Below are positions 23,417 through 35,401 of a stretch of 64,000 bases of DNA, one piece after another. Location: assembly GCF_027595985.1 (NCBI RefSeq), contig NC_073311.1:32829557-32893556 (forward strand), in the 5' to 3' direction. Source of the stretch: Sorex araneus. Taxonomy: Eukaryota > Chordata > Mammalia > Eulipotyphla > Soricidae. The translations under genes and the position numbers were made by a program. The notes beneath the pieces are model-generated. The model ran no database searches. It was not told the DNA's origin and worked only from the letters and a program-made list of their open reading frames with translations. The stretch's first letter is position 1. Every line of letters begins with the position of its first letter.

Positions 23417-23651
23417 AAAATGTATAGTCATTCAGGAACCAGTCAAAATTTCATGCTCCTAAATCAAGTTTCAGATGATCTGGTTTACAGGCACTGGATT
23501 TGCATCTTTTTCATATCTCACAGGAGATGCTGATTCCGATGGGCCCAGTTATACAGCTACATAGTGATAAGAAGAAATAGGCAGGTCAAGATTAGAAAAA
23601 ATAGCCTCAGAGGGAAATACTCCTGAGTATGATTCCAGATGGGCCCACAGG

Positions 23652-23819
23652 AAACTGGAGCAATAGTACAGTGGGTAGAGTATTTCCCTTCCAAATGGCC
23701 GAGCTGGGTTTGATCCTTGGCATACCCTATGGTCCCCTGAGCACCACCAGGAGTAATTCCTGGTTTCAGAGCTAGGAGTAATCCCTGAGCATAGACAGAG
23801 TAGCCAAAAAAAAAAAAAA
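23652..23819 (+). mobile_element. tRNA-derived SINE
   Basis: GGAGCAATAGTACAGTGGGT head and AGCATAGACAGAGTAGCC plus A13 tail. Confidence 0.85.
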
Positions 23820-23826
23820 TCAACAA

Positions 23827-23893
23827 TATGCACCCAGAATATGCATCCAGGATATTGGATATATGCATCCAGGATATATGCATCCAGGATATA
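23827..23893. repeat. Short degenerate tandem repeat
   Basis: ATGCATCCAGGAT at 23841, 23863 and 23878, with a diverged unit before; starts right after a SINE tail. Confidence 0.8.
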
Positions 23894-23899
23894 AAATGG

Positions 23900-25260
23900 T
23901 GTTTTAATAGTAATTGTAATGAATTATTGTGAACAATTTTATAAAAATAAAATAAAGTTTAGAAAAAAAATAACACTTTCAAATATACAGCTGTTCCCTG
24001 GCACTTTTGTCTTACCTTCCAACTTTCATGTCTTTAACCCAAGCAGAGAACTTGCTGATCTCACTAGTAAAGGGGATATAACAAATGTTTTATACATTCT
24101 AGTTCTCTTAATCCCATTTTCTACTTTTCCTAACTCTTTCTTTCCTTTTCTCAAATTAAATTTCTACAGAATTCAGCTATCTTACCTCCTGTCCCTCACT
24201 TTCAATCTTGACGGTTTGAAGACAGAAACCTGAGCACACCTTAACACCAGCATAACAACGTGAACAAATGTACTTGATACTTTTAAATTAAATTGTGATC
24301 CCTGATATCAACCCTTTTCATTTCCCTTTAACATCTTGAATGAAGAAAACCTATTAAAGAGTTACTCAAAGCTGGGTAATTTTTTTATCATAATACTATA
24401 ATTATAATTTTCCTGAGATTATTATTATTATTACAAAATAGTATCTGTTGGGGGGAATTAGGTTTACTTGAAGTGGAAAGAGCAGCTTAGAGTATCGCAG
24501 TGTCAGCTTTGAAATATGGCTCTGTTGTTCTTTGAAACTTGAAACTTTCCATTACTCATGAGAAGAGAAAGGAAAATGGAGAAAGTTTACATTTCCTTTC
24601 TGCCAATTGGTTGCTATGACAAAGTTGGGACTATAATGAAAAACCTGCACCACCTTTTTTTTCATTTTCACCAGATGGATTCTGTCATACTAGTCCATTT
24701 TAAAAGTCCCTCAGGTTGGATGGGGTGTACTATAGACAAATTGACTTCTCAAGTGTTGACAGGTTCCTTCTTTTTAGACATTACACCTCTCTTTCAAAAA
24801 CTAAAACATTAGTGTATAAGGTATTAATTAGTCTGTACTGTTAATTCACTTTGTTCATCTGCCTGCTCTCATGAATATAATAGAAAATAAAACATACTGT
24901 TTCTGCAACCAGTCTAGCACAACGTATGCTTTGGCATATTTAAGAGTTGACAATTCTAGGTGAAAAGTGACATTAGATCCCATAAACTTTGCATGGCTTA
25001 GTAAAAATATTATCCACAGTCATCATTTGAACAAGTGAAGATACATGCACCATCCATAGAACTTGTATATAAATGGTTGCATGAGAGGTATGTTAAAAAG
25101 TTTAACAAGATATAAGGAGTTATATAATATGATACAGTGGTAAAATCCACATGAGTTAAACAGAAGGAGAGAAGAAGGAGAGGAAGAAGAGAAAGAGAAC
25201 AGAGACAGAAATTGATGCAGACACAGACAATAAGAGGTATAGAAATTGAGAAGTAAATTG
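23900..25260. other. Intergenic, nothing recognised
   Basis: Frames at 23919-24233 and 24558-24812 lack any recognisable domain, codon bias or context and are taken as chance. Confidence 0.5.
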
Positions 25261-25263
25261 GAG

Positions 25264-25412
25264 AGGCCAGAGAGGTATTACAGTGGGTATGGCATTCTCC
25301 TTGTGTGCAACTGATGTGGATTTGATCTCATGAATCCCATATGTGTCTCTGAGTGTTAGCCAGGAGTTAGCCCTGAGCACCACTGGGTGTGGTACATCAA
25401 CAAAACTAAACA
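25264..25412 (+). mobile_element. Old tRNA-derived SINE
   Basis: GGCCAGAGAGGTATTACAGT head; GAGCACCACTGGGTGTGGTA end; tail CAACAAAACTAAACAAAC. Confidence 0.7.
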
Positions 25413-25869
25413 AACACTAAATTAGATTCAGGGAAAGTTTGTGGAATCAGAAAGTGATATAGTAGCATCATGTGACTTTTTAGAAAAAGTGCTATTTAAA
25501 TGTTTACCTAAAACATTTGAATTTAGGCATGGGAAATTAGTGTATTAAGAGTGGGAATGGTCAACCTTTATCTATAAATAATCAAATGTAATAGAATTAT
25601 TGCTAATACTCACCCCGGATACTGTTAATGTTTTACTAGCATATAGCTGTTAGAAGTTCCCTTTGGCATAGAAAATGGGTTGGAAGGAGTCAAAACATTA
25701 AATAAAATAATTTACATTGAGAACCTTGACAAGAATGACAAACTCCTTTTTAACATTATGGGGAAGATGAGTATAGTGACTTATACTGATTGTCTATTCA
25801 AGACTTTTTCATGAGGTAATTCAAAACATTATATTGGTCTTATTGTTCTTGATTGAAAATGTATAGTCT

Positions 25870-26040
25870 TGGGCCAGAGAGATAATATAGCAGATAAGCA
25901 CTTGCTGTGCATGTGGTCAACCTGTTCAAACCTCCAGTACCCACAAAGTTCTTCCAAGCACCTGTGGGTTTTACTCTTGAGCACAAATCCAGGCATAGCC
26001 CCTTAGCACTGGAGATGACCCCCAAGATAAAAATATAATT
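25870..26040 (+). mobile_element. Old tRNA-derived SINE
   Basis: GGGCCAGAGAGATAATATAG head; TTGAGCACAAATCCAGGCAT body. Confidence 0.65.
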
Positions 26041-26109
26041 ACAATAGTAGACAAAAAGTGCAGTATTTACAATATTTATGAACAATTTTACCTCTATTAG
26101 ATTTTGTAC

Positions 26110-26190
26110 CTTGAATAATTAAGTTCATTTCAGTTTATATCTTGAATAGACAAGTTCATTTCAGTTTATATCTTGAATAGATAAGTTCAT
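26110..26190. repeat. 31-bp minisatellite, about 2.6 units
   Basis: CTTGAATA starts at 26110, 26141 and 26172; each unit contains AAGTTCATTTCAGTTTATAT. Confidence 0.9.
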
Positions 26191-26545
26191 TTTTTATGAT
26201 ATTTACATAAAATTTTTTACTTGGTATTTTCTAACGTCTAGAATCTTCTAAAAGGATTAGTTCTATGGGGAGTAAGTTTGTATTGGGATAGTAAAGATAG
26301 GGAAGCAGTTCTAAAAAAATTAAATGCTCCCTTTCAAAAGAAAACATGGCCACCAGATAAGAAAAAGGATATAATTATATAAATTATGAATCCTTGGTGA
26401 AATCTAAATATATTTATCACATTCTCTTTACCATGATAAATATTTTATGACAAGGTTTTCTTTTATATTCTAGTCAAAAACATAAAAATAAGCTGGGTTT
26501 CTCCAAAACAGAAAGAGATTCTTGAGGGTGAAGACAGAAGGTACA

Positions 26546-26719
26546 GGGAGCTGGAGCGATAGTAAAGTGGTAGGGCATTTGCCTTGCATGCAACCAACCC
26601 AGGTTCGATTCCCAGCATCTTATATGGTTCCCCGAGCACTATCAGGAGTAATTCCTGAGTGAAGTGCTAAGGGTAGTTCCTGTGCATCGCCGGGTGTGAC
26701 CCAAGAAGGGGGGGGGGGA
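26546..26719 (+). mobile_element. Young tRNA-derived SINE nested in an older SINE, G-run tail
   Basis: Flanked by AAGACAGAAGGTACA / AAGATAGAAGGTACA (26531-26545, 26720-26734). Tail reads GTGTGACCCAAGAA then G11 (26708-26718), in place of the usual poly(A). Confidence 0.88.
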
Positions 26720-26734
26720 AAGATAGAAGGTACA

Positions 26735-26880
26735 ATGGGCAGGGTCCTTGCATTGCAAGCTGCCGACCTGGGTTTGATCCCTGGAACTCCCATATGGTCC
26801 CCCAAACTCTGCCAGGAGGGACCTTTGAGCAGAAAGTCAGTAGTAAGATCTGAACACAGATAAATGTATTCTCAAAACCA
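26735..26880 (+). mobile_element. Older SINE interrupted by the 26.5 kb SINE
   Basis: GCAAGCTGCCGACCTGGGTT (B-box region), CCATATGGTCCCCCAAACTC, and an A-rich end. Its head probably lies left of 26545. Confidence 0.65.
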
Positions 26881-26921
26881 AATTAAAATAATAAAATAAA
26901 AAATAAACACAATAAGGATCT

Positions 26922-27162
26922 TGGATATGGAGCGATAGCAAAGCGGGTAGGGCATTAACCTTGCACATGGCAGACCCGGGTTTGATTCCTCTGCTCCTCT
27001 CCGAGAGCCCGGCAAGCTACCAAGAATATCTCGCCCACGCGGCAGAGCCTGGCAAGCTACCCGTGGTGTATTCGATATACCAAAAACAGTAACAACAAGT
27101 CTCACAATGGAGACATTACTGGTGCCTGCTCGAGCAAATCAATGAGCAATGGGGTGACAGTG
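26922..27162 (+). mobile_element. Long-body SINE with tRNA-like head and GTGACA tail
   Basis: 13-bp duplication ACAATAAGGATCT (26909-26921 and 27163-27175). Head with GATAGCAAAGCGGG (A-box type) and GGGTTTGATTCC (B-box type). Body with GAGAGCCCGGCAAGCTACCA and GTATTCGATATACCAAAAAC. 3' end GAGCAATGGGGTGACAGTG, no poly(A). Confidence 0.85.
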
Positions 27163-27179
27163 ACAATAAGGATCTCATA

Positions 27180-28752
27180 AGGACTAAAGAATGTGATATT
27201 TATGAAGCTACTTCTATTATAATTCTGTACTTAATGATCCTCTAAGCTTTTCAATTAACTATACCCAAAAAGAAAAATTACATACCCAGTGATGGTCAGG
27301 GCCAACAAATTCTCATGTCTCTACCTTGATTCCATTTCACACTTTTCTCCTCTGTCACTTGAAGAATAAATGCACAGAATTCAAATTCATTCACATCCAG
27401 ACTTCTCTCAGCTCTCTTTGTCATCAGAGGACAATATTAATCCATAAGCCCTTAGAGTCTATTAAAAAATAAAAGCACAGAATCTTAGAGTTCAAAGGAT
27501 TATGAACTCTGTAGTCCAGTCTTCTTGATTTATATGTGTGAGAACCAAATTTCAGAGAATTAATCACTGTGTCACCAAGTAGTTGTGGCACAACCATGGT
27601 TATATAAATTCAGGACTTCTTATTCTCCACTGACTGTTCTATACACTGTATGAAACCACAGTCTTGCTTGCTTAGGAAATTCTGCCTCTCTTTCTTCTGT
27701 TAAAAATAATTAAAAATAATTAATATCACTTTCTACAGAATACTTGATAGTCTTTTCAAGGAGACTATTATAAGTTTTAGCCTCAGCTGGAAAACTTACC
27801 AATTTTAGGAAATACCAATAGCTAAAATCACATTTCTGAGATTTCAAATTCTTGGTTTGTAAAATGGTAGAATCTGTACAATGGAGCTCTGGAGATTATC
27901 TGAGTTATCTGAGCATTCTGAATATAACTGTGAAGGATGTTACAGTCAAATAGAGTCAAATAGGTTGTTCTTATATATTGATTTCATTATTTTCTTAATG
28001 TCTTTTATTTTATTGTCATGACATAGATTAAATGTTTTGAGTTAAAAAAAAAGGAGGTTAGAGAAAGAAGAGAAGAAGAAAGTGCAGAGATAGCAGGAGC
28101 AGGAAGAGCTTGACATTCTGAATGAGGAGTCAAACTTTAGAGTTTTTTCATCACTCAAACTTGAGATGGAAAAGGTATGAGTGGGAGAGGATTGTCTTAT
28201 CTTAGGCTAATTATCTCCCCTTTTCTCCAAGAGTGAGAACTTGGTTTCAAGCTATTAGACTTTGCATATCCAATGCCTCAACTCAATAGGTACTAAATGG
28301 CTTTACTTAAGAGACAAAGAAAGCATTTTACTTCTACAACAAAGAATTATTTGAAGTCTGGAAGCCCCTGAGCATGATACTTTAAAAGAAATTTAGATAC
28401 AGTTTAGAAAAAGGTACAAAAGAGAAAAATGTCTCTGGTGGTATATGCTTGGATTCTATCTTAGTTACACATAGACATGAAGTGTACTTCCAATTACTTT
28501 TTTCAAAGGTTAAGTGAAATTTAATTCCACTTGTTTCTTCTGTTTGGGAAAGGATAAAGAGAGACTAGAGATAAGCTAAATTCAATTATTGACTTGTTTG
28601 AAATAGAATATTTTAAAAATACCTCTGCTATTAAAAGATAAGCTGAAATTTCTTTTGAGTTATACATACTTTTGAGTATCTTTAAAACAATTAGTTACAA
28701 CTGAGAGATTCAAATAGGAGAATATGAGTAGAAAGACTACAATGCAAGTGTG

Positions 28753-28791
<39 letters not shown>

Positions 28792-29230
28792 GGGTAAGTA
28801 CAGCCATAATAATAGCTAAGACAACTGGCAATGGTTGAGGGAATTACAAACTTAGTAGTGGCTAAAAAGGCAATTAAATTGTTCATGGATTGGAAATTAG
28901 AGTAAAATCTCAAGATTATAATCTTCAAGAAACTCTCATTCAAGGGTATAATTACCTAATGCAAAAGGCAGTTCAAATTCCTGTGCTCCCTGCTTAAAAG
29001 TTGATATTTTAGAGACAAGAATTGATGTGAGAAAAACAGTTTTATTCAGGGGTTAGAAACCTGAAAATAAGGCAGATGCATTGCCTACATAACCCCAACT
29101 CCATTGTGTCTTCATAATCATTTCCTTTATAAAAGAAAAGAGAAAGAACCACATCTCTAGGAAGAGTGAGTTACAGACTGGAGGTTTCTAAGACGATCAA
29201 AACATTTGCTGCCTGTAATGGTTTGTCCAG
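27180..29230. other. Intergenic, unique sequence with a GT microsatellite
   Basis: Apart from the GT run at 28757 and a purine-rich patch at about 28045-28100, nothing recognised. Confidence 0.55.
28757..28790. repeat. (GT)n microsatellite
   Basis: Uninterrupted GT run of 34 bp. Confidence 0.95.
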
Positions 29231-29241
29231 ATCCTCACTAC

Positions 29242-29243
29242 TT

Positions 29244-29274
<31 letters not shown>

Positions 29275-29276
29275 TT
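29242..29276. repeat. (TTTA)n microsatellite
   Basis: Tetranucleotide run abutting the 29.3 kb SINE. Confidence 0.9.
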
Positions 29277-29277
29277 C

Positions 29278-29523
29278 AGGGCTGGAATGATAGCAAAGCG
29301 GTTGGGCATTCGCCGTTCAGGCAACCTACCCGAGTTTGATTCCTCTGCCCCTCTTGGAGAGCCCGGCAAGCTACCAAGAGTATCACGCCAGAGAGGCAGA
29401 GCCCGGCAAGCTACCTGTGCGTATTGGTTATGCCAAAAACTGTAACAATAAGTCTCTCAATGAGAGACGTTACTGGTGCCTGCTCGAACAAAATCAATGA
29501 GCAACGGGATGACAGTGACAGTG
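29278..29523 (+). mobile_element. Long-body SINE
   Basis: GGGCTGGAATGATAGCAAAG head, AGAGCCCGGCAAGCTACC twice, and a GGGATGACAGTGACAGTGAC tail. It sits directly after a (TTTA)n run. Confidence 0.85.
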
Positions 29524-29552
29524 ACTATTCATTCATTCATTTTCACTTGTTA

Positions 29553-29760
29553 TTTCTTTTTTACTTTTATTGAATCACTATGTGATACAGTAACAAGACT
29601 TTCATAACTGAGTTTTAGTCATAAAATGATACAACACTCATCCCTTCACCTGTACACATTTTCTACACCAATGTCCCCAGTATCCACCCAATCACTTCCA
29701 CCCAACCCCACACCCTGTCTCTATGGCAGACAATTTCCTTCTTACTCTCTCTCTACTTTT
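29553..29760 (-). mobile_element. L1 3'-end fragment, antisense
   Basis: TTTTATTGAATCACTATGTG, then CATCCCTTCACCTGTACACA and CCACCCAACCCCACACCC: the reversed tail and G-rich tract of an L1 3' UTR. Confidence 0.6.
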
Positions 29761-30375
29761 AACTCAAAATTGACACCATGAACTAAAAGGCATAGAAGTA
29801 TGGGAGAAGCATAGAGGGACTTGAAGCTCTAGGAAGTATTTCTTTATTAAACCTAAAATTTGGGGGAGGTGGGCTCCTGAGTGATGTCAGGGTCGGATGC
29901 TGGGTGACCTGATTCTTAGTGGGTCTTTATTGGTGCATGTGAGTTGTGCTTTTCTTTCTTTTCTTATTCCTTATTTATCTTCATTTCTTATGGTGATTTA
30001 ATAATCTAAGTTTAAAAAATGCAAGCAAAATCTTGGAAACTTTCACCATAACCAAAGAGAAGAAAATCTATTGATATTCTAATCAGCATAATGCTGAGAC
30101 CTCATGCAAGTAGCCCAAATTTTCAGTTTAATTACCTGGAGAACAGAACTCTCTAAAAGAATTAAGTCTAGATTAATTCTCTAGATTTTCTTAATCTTTT
30201 CATAGCAACATTTAAGTACAAATAGACGTAAATTGGGAACCCACATGATACTTAAAAGAGAGGGAGACAAGATAATCTCCGAAAAGATGATTCTAAGTCA
30301 GTGTTTGAAGTGCTAATCTATGAGGTGAAACTTTGGGTCATACCCAAAGAATAAAATTTTTTTGTATAATACTCA

Positions 30376-30920
30376 CAAAAAAGACCTCCGGAACCTAGCC
30401 ACAGTCATGCTCAAGGCCCCTGTCCACAAATTCAGATGAGGCTCACACATGAAGGTACCGGCAGAAGAACCCGGGTGTGTGGGACCCGGGACTGAGACCT
30501 CCAAGGCTGCTCTGATTGGGACTGATCGGGACTGGGCCTGCTCTGCCCAGATTTTCCATTGTGTAGCTAGCGGTCACACCCAGGGACTGCCCCCAGTGCC
30601 ATGCGATCCCATCCATGGCCACCATCCAGAGACTTAAAAGCAAGCTTCAAGGCCACTCGATATCTTATAGCCCACTTCTCCTCTGGGAGAACTTGGCAAA
30701 CTACCAGGAGTTTCCTGCTCACATGGGAGAGCCTGGCAATGTCCCCATGGTGTATTAATATGCCAAAACCAGTAACAAGCTGGGTCTCATTCCCCTGACC
30801 CTGAAAGAGTCTCCAATGCAGCATCGTTGGGAAGGATATGTAAAGAGAGGCTTCTAAAATCTTAGGGCTAGGACGAATGGAGACGTTACTGAGACCACTC
30901 AAGAAATTCGACTATCAATG

Positions 30921-30966
<46 letters not shown>

Positions 30967-30979
30967 AATGATGATGATG
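30376..30979 (+). mobile_element. Composite retroposon copy ending in (GAT)n
   Basis: 5'-truncated relative to the 19.8 kb copy: begins near CCTCCGGAACCTAGCCACAG. It continues through ATCCAGAGACTTAAAAGCAA, CTCATTCCCCTGACCCTGAA and TCTAAAATCTTAGGGCT to a 58-bp GAT repeat (30923-30980). A short ATACTCA repeat flanks it (30369-30375, 30980-30986). Confidence 0.65.
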
Positions 30980-31479
30980 ATACTCAGCTTAAGTCTTATT
31001 CATGAGAAGTATTACTATGTAAGAAAAAATATCTCACTGATGAAATAACTCTGGAAACCTATAGAAAAATAGGTGCAAGAGTTGACAAGGCAGACTTTGG
31101 AAAATATCTTTCCAGAAAACTCAAAACAAAGACCTATAGTGCAGTTAATTAGGACTTCAATGTATGAATTTGGGTTGATGGTGGACAATTCAAGCAATAG
31201 GGGTAAACTAGAGAATAAAGAATACTTAGAAAGCACTAATAACTATGTGATTTATGTAGGAAGAACTAAATCTTACATACATTTGGGGACTAATGGGCAT
31301 ATTTGAATTGTGTTTTAATTGCATATTCACTAAAAATGCTGATGAACTATAGGTGAATTATGTAAGTTTAAAAAGTAGCAAGTATGTACTTTGTTTTGTC
31401 ATCTTGCAAAATCTCTGGATGTGTTTTGTCAATTGTTATACAGGATTTAGTGTATGTACAAGATACAGGATGATATATT

Positions 31480-32140
31480 TTGTTCGTCGATTTATTCAAG
31501 CGGGCACCAGTACCGTCTCTACTACACTCAGCCCTGAGATTTTAGCAGCCTCTCCTTACTCATCTTTTCCAATGATTGGAGGCTCTTTCAGGGTCAGCAG
31601 AATGAGATCTATCGTTACTGTTTTTGGCATATTGAATATGCCACGGGTAGCTCGCCGGGTTCTGCCGTGTGGGAGGGATGCTCTCAGTAGCTTACCGGGC
31701 TCTCTGAGAGGTATGCATGTATCTTTTACTGTATTTGGTCATATGAAAACACCACGGGAAGCTTGCAAGGCTCTCCCATGATGGCAACAAACAATTAGTA
31801 GCTTGTCAGATTCTCCAAGAGGGAAAACAAGGCTATTAGGTGACAGCCAGGCTCAGGAGCAAGAAATTCTACATTGCTCTCTTCCAGGAGCTTGGTCTTA
31901 CAGGCTCTGAATGTTGGCCATTGGTGGGATTACACAGCACCGCGCCGGGGGCAATTTGTGGGTGTGGCTGCCAAGCTACTGGAACATGGGGAGGTCTGGC
32001 TGCAGAAGGCCCAGTCCCAATTTGAGCAGGCGTGGAGATCTCAGCCCCAGGTCTCAAACACCTGGGTTCCTCTGCCGGTTCCTTCATGCTTGAGACTCGT
32101 CCAAGTGTGTGGTGAGTGGCCTTGAGCCTGGCTGTGGCAC
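31480..32140 (-). mobile_element. Composite retroposon copy, antisense
   Basis: Reversed order of the same modules: GTTACTGTTTTTGGCATATT near the left, then a duplicated GGCTCTCTGAGAGG-type segment, AATGTTGGCCATTGGTGGGA, and GTTCCTCTGCCGGTTCCTTC at the right. An extra 3'-module-like segment at about 31700-31830 suggests internal rearrangement. Borders approximate. Confidence 0.6.
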
Positions 32141-32707
32141 TTTTTTGACATATGGTTTTGCAGTGTGATTTACAGACTGTTGCCAATAGGGTTTTATACA
32201 AAACATTTAACCACCTTTCAGCACCACCTATTCCTCTAGGTTGAAAGCTTCCCTCCACCATAGACTTTGTCCCCTCCCTGTCTTATTCCCTAGTCTCTTC
32301 AAGTGCCCTGTTTCCTACTGAATAACAACAGTTCTCATATTTGTTTTCATTGTCTTTGGGGATTAGCTATTCCCGCATTACATTTCTTTATGTTCTACAT
32401 ATGAGAGAGATCCTTCTGTGCTCTTTCTTTTTGACTAGTATCACTCAGAATGACACTCTCAAGGTCCCTTCTTTTAATATATCTTTTCTTATGGCCAAGC
32501 AATATTCCACAGTGTATATGAACCATAGTTTCTTTATACAGTAATATCTCTTTAGACACTTCGATCATTTCCAGATTTTGGTTATTGTGGATAGTGCTCC
32601 AAGGAACATAGAAGTGCCAAGGTCTTCTCCGTTTTGTTTTGTACCCTTGTGGTATAAGGCCAACCCCAAGAAGTGAGGTTGCTGGGTCAAATAGAAGCTC
32701 AATTCCT

Positions 32708-32903
32708 TTTTTATTTTTATTTTTATTTTTTTTTTGCTTTTTGGATCACACCCAGTGATGCTCAGGGGTTACTCCTGGCTTTGCACTCAGGAATTACTCC
32801 TGTCGATGCTTGGGGGACCATATGGCATGCCGGGGAATCGAACCCGGGTCGGCCGCGTGCAAGGCAAATGCCCTACCCGCTGTGCTATCGCTCCGGCCCC
32901 TCC
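32708..32903 (-). mobile_element. Young tRNA-derived SINE, antisense, inside the old L1
   Basis: TTGCTTTTTGGATCACACCC, GGGGAATCGAACCCGGGTCG and GTGCTATCGCTCCGGCCCC. Confidence 0.9.
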
Positions 32904-33019
32904 TATTTTTTTTAGGAATGCACATATTGTTTTCCAGAAGGCTGGATCAGTCAACATTTTCTCCATCAGTGAATGAGAATCATTTTCTCCTCATACCCAC
33001 ACCAGCACTGGTTGTTCTT

Positions 33020-33027
<8 letters not shown>

Positions 33028-33065
<38 letters not shown>

Positions 33066-33227
33066 TTTTGGGTCTCACCCAGCGATGCACAGGGGTTACT
33101 CCTGGCTTTGCACTCAGGAGTTACTCCTGGCGGTGCTCAGGGGACCATATGGGATGCTGGGGATCGAACCCGGGTCGGCCGCGTGCAAGGCAAACGCCCT
33201 ACCTGCTGTGCTATCGCTCCAGCCCCA
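33028..33227 (-). mobile_element. Young tRNA-derived SINE, antisense, long poly(T)
   Basis: 14-bp duplication GTTCTTGTTCTTTT (33014-33027, 33228-33241). About 35 T residues, then near-consensus sequence. Nested in the old L1. Confidence 0.93.
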
Positions 33228-35401
33228 GTTCTTGTTCTTTTTGATATGTTCCACTCACTGTGGAATGAGATGATACCTCATAGTTGTTTTGATTTGCATC
33301 TCCCTGATAATTAATAATGTAGAGCATTTTATCATATGCATTTTGGTCATCTGTATTTCTTCTTTAAGGAAGTTTCTGCCCATTCCTTTTTCCCCATTTA
33401 TGTTGGGGCTGGCTAGTTTTTTTTTTTTTTTTATTTCTTGTAAAGTTCAACCAATGCCTTACATATTTTGGATGTTATAACCTTAACATATAAATTTTGG
33501 GTAAATAAATTTTTAAATTCTGTTATTTGTTTTTGTATCCTGGTCATAGTATCCTTTGAGCTACAGAAGCTTCTTAATTCCATGCAGCTCCATTTATTTA
33601 TATTTGCTTCCACTTGCTTGGTCAGTGGTATTTCATTCTTGCAGTTTCCTTAGCTCAATGTCATTGAGAGATCTATCTAAGTTTTTCTCTATGTACATTG
33701 TGGACTGAAGTTTAATATCAAGAATTTATTTTTTTGATACAAAGATTTGATTTTTAAACCATTTTTTAATTGACCTTTTGTGCATGGTGTTAGAAGAGTT
33801 CAATTCCTTTTTTTTCTCGTTTTTGCATGGAGTTCACCAGTTTTTCCCAGCACCACTTACTGAAGAGGGTTTCCTTAGTTTACTTTACATTGTTTGCTTC
33901 TTTATTGAACATTTACTGATTATATACCTGAGAATCTGTTTCAGGATATTCAGCTCTATTTCACTGGTTTGAGGGTATATCTTTATTTCAGTGCCATGAT
34001 GTTTTAAAGACCACTGCTTTGCAGTAGTTTGAACTCAGGGAAAGCAATGCCCCTCATCGTCCTTTCCCCATTAATCACTTTAGCTCTTTGTGTGTATGTT
34101 GTGGCAGCTGGGTATTACTCATAACATTTTCAGGAGAGTTTAATCTATATCACTGAAAAATGTTTTGGGTATCCTATTAGAGACTGCATTGAATCTGTAC
34201 AACGAGTTGGGAAGTATTGTCATTCTATATTAATTCTCACAATCCATGAGCAAGGGATGTGTTTCCATTTACTTCTGCCCTCTGATTTCTTGAAGTAGTG
34301 TTTTGTAGTTTTCTTCCTATAGATCTTTTTCCTCTTTAGTTAAGTGGATTCTGAGGCACTTCATTTTTTGAGGCACAATTGTGAATGGGATAACTCTCTT
34401 TTCTTTTACTGTATATAAGAAAGCCTTGAACTTTTGTATATTAATTGTATATTATGCCACTTTACTATACAAATTTATTTTTTCTAGAAGATTTTTTTGA
34501 GTGAAGAGTCTTTAAGATTTTCTGAATATAATATCATGTCATCTGCAAATAGTGAAGCTTGAAATCTTCCTTTCCCATCTGGATGCCCTTGATATATTTT
34601 TCCGGTTTAATTGCTATGACAAGTACTTCCAGTGGCAAGAGTGGCAAACTTGTCTTGTACCTGATCATCGAGGGAAGACTTTTAGATTTTCTTCATTGAA
34701 TATAGGGTTTGTTATCAGCTTCTGATAAATAACTTTGGACTATGTTGAGGAAAATTCCTTCAGTTCTTACCTTGTTGAAAGATTTTTTTTTTATTATAAC
34801 TTGGTGTTGGATCTTGTCAAATGCTTTCTCCCTGTCTATAATCATATGATTTTTATTTTTTCTTTCATTCATAGAGTGTATTGATTGACTAGTGTATTTA
34901 ATCCTTGCATCCAGGATGAATCCTCTTAGCAATGGTGTATAATCCGTTTGATGAGTTGTTGGTTTCTGTTTGCTAGTTGAGGATCATTGCATCTGTATTC
35001 ACCAAGAATATAGACCTATCATTCTTTTTTTGTTTTGTTTTGCTGGTCTCTGTCTGATTTTAGTATCAGGACAGAGTTTGCTTTATGTAAACTGTTTGGA
35101 AGTGTTTCTGTTTCTTCAGCTTCCTGGAAGAGCCTAAAAGGATTGGCAAAAAGTCTTCTTTAAAGGTTTGAAAGAACTCACTAATGAACTCCTCTGGGCC
35201 TGTGCTTTTGTTTTTGGATAGACTTTTGATTACCATTTCAATTTGCTTGATAGTGATAGGTCTGATCAGGCACTCCAAATCATCTTGGTTCAGACTTGGG
35301 AGATTATATAAGTGCAAGACTTAACCCATTCTTCCAAGTTCTCTTGGTTTATGACATAAAAATTCTCAAAATAATCTCTGATGATCATTTGGATTTCTTT
35401 T

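Noticed and set aside
33061-33273. Recurrent 60-80 residue frames reading HRGYSWLCTQELLLAVLRGP and similar (also near 10423, 16127, 23222, 32734, 45245, 45965)
   Set aside because: They are the same frame through the complement of the SINE; each one coincides with a SINE copy and none has its own gene context.
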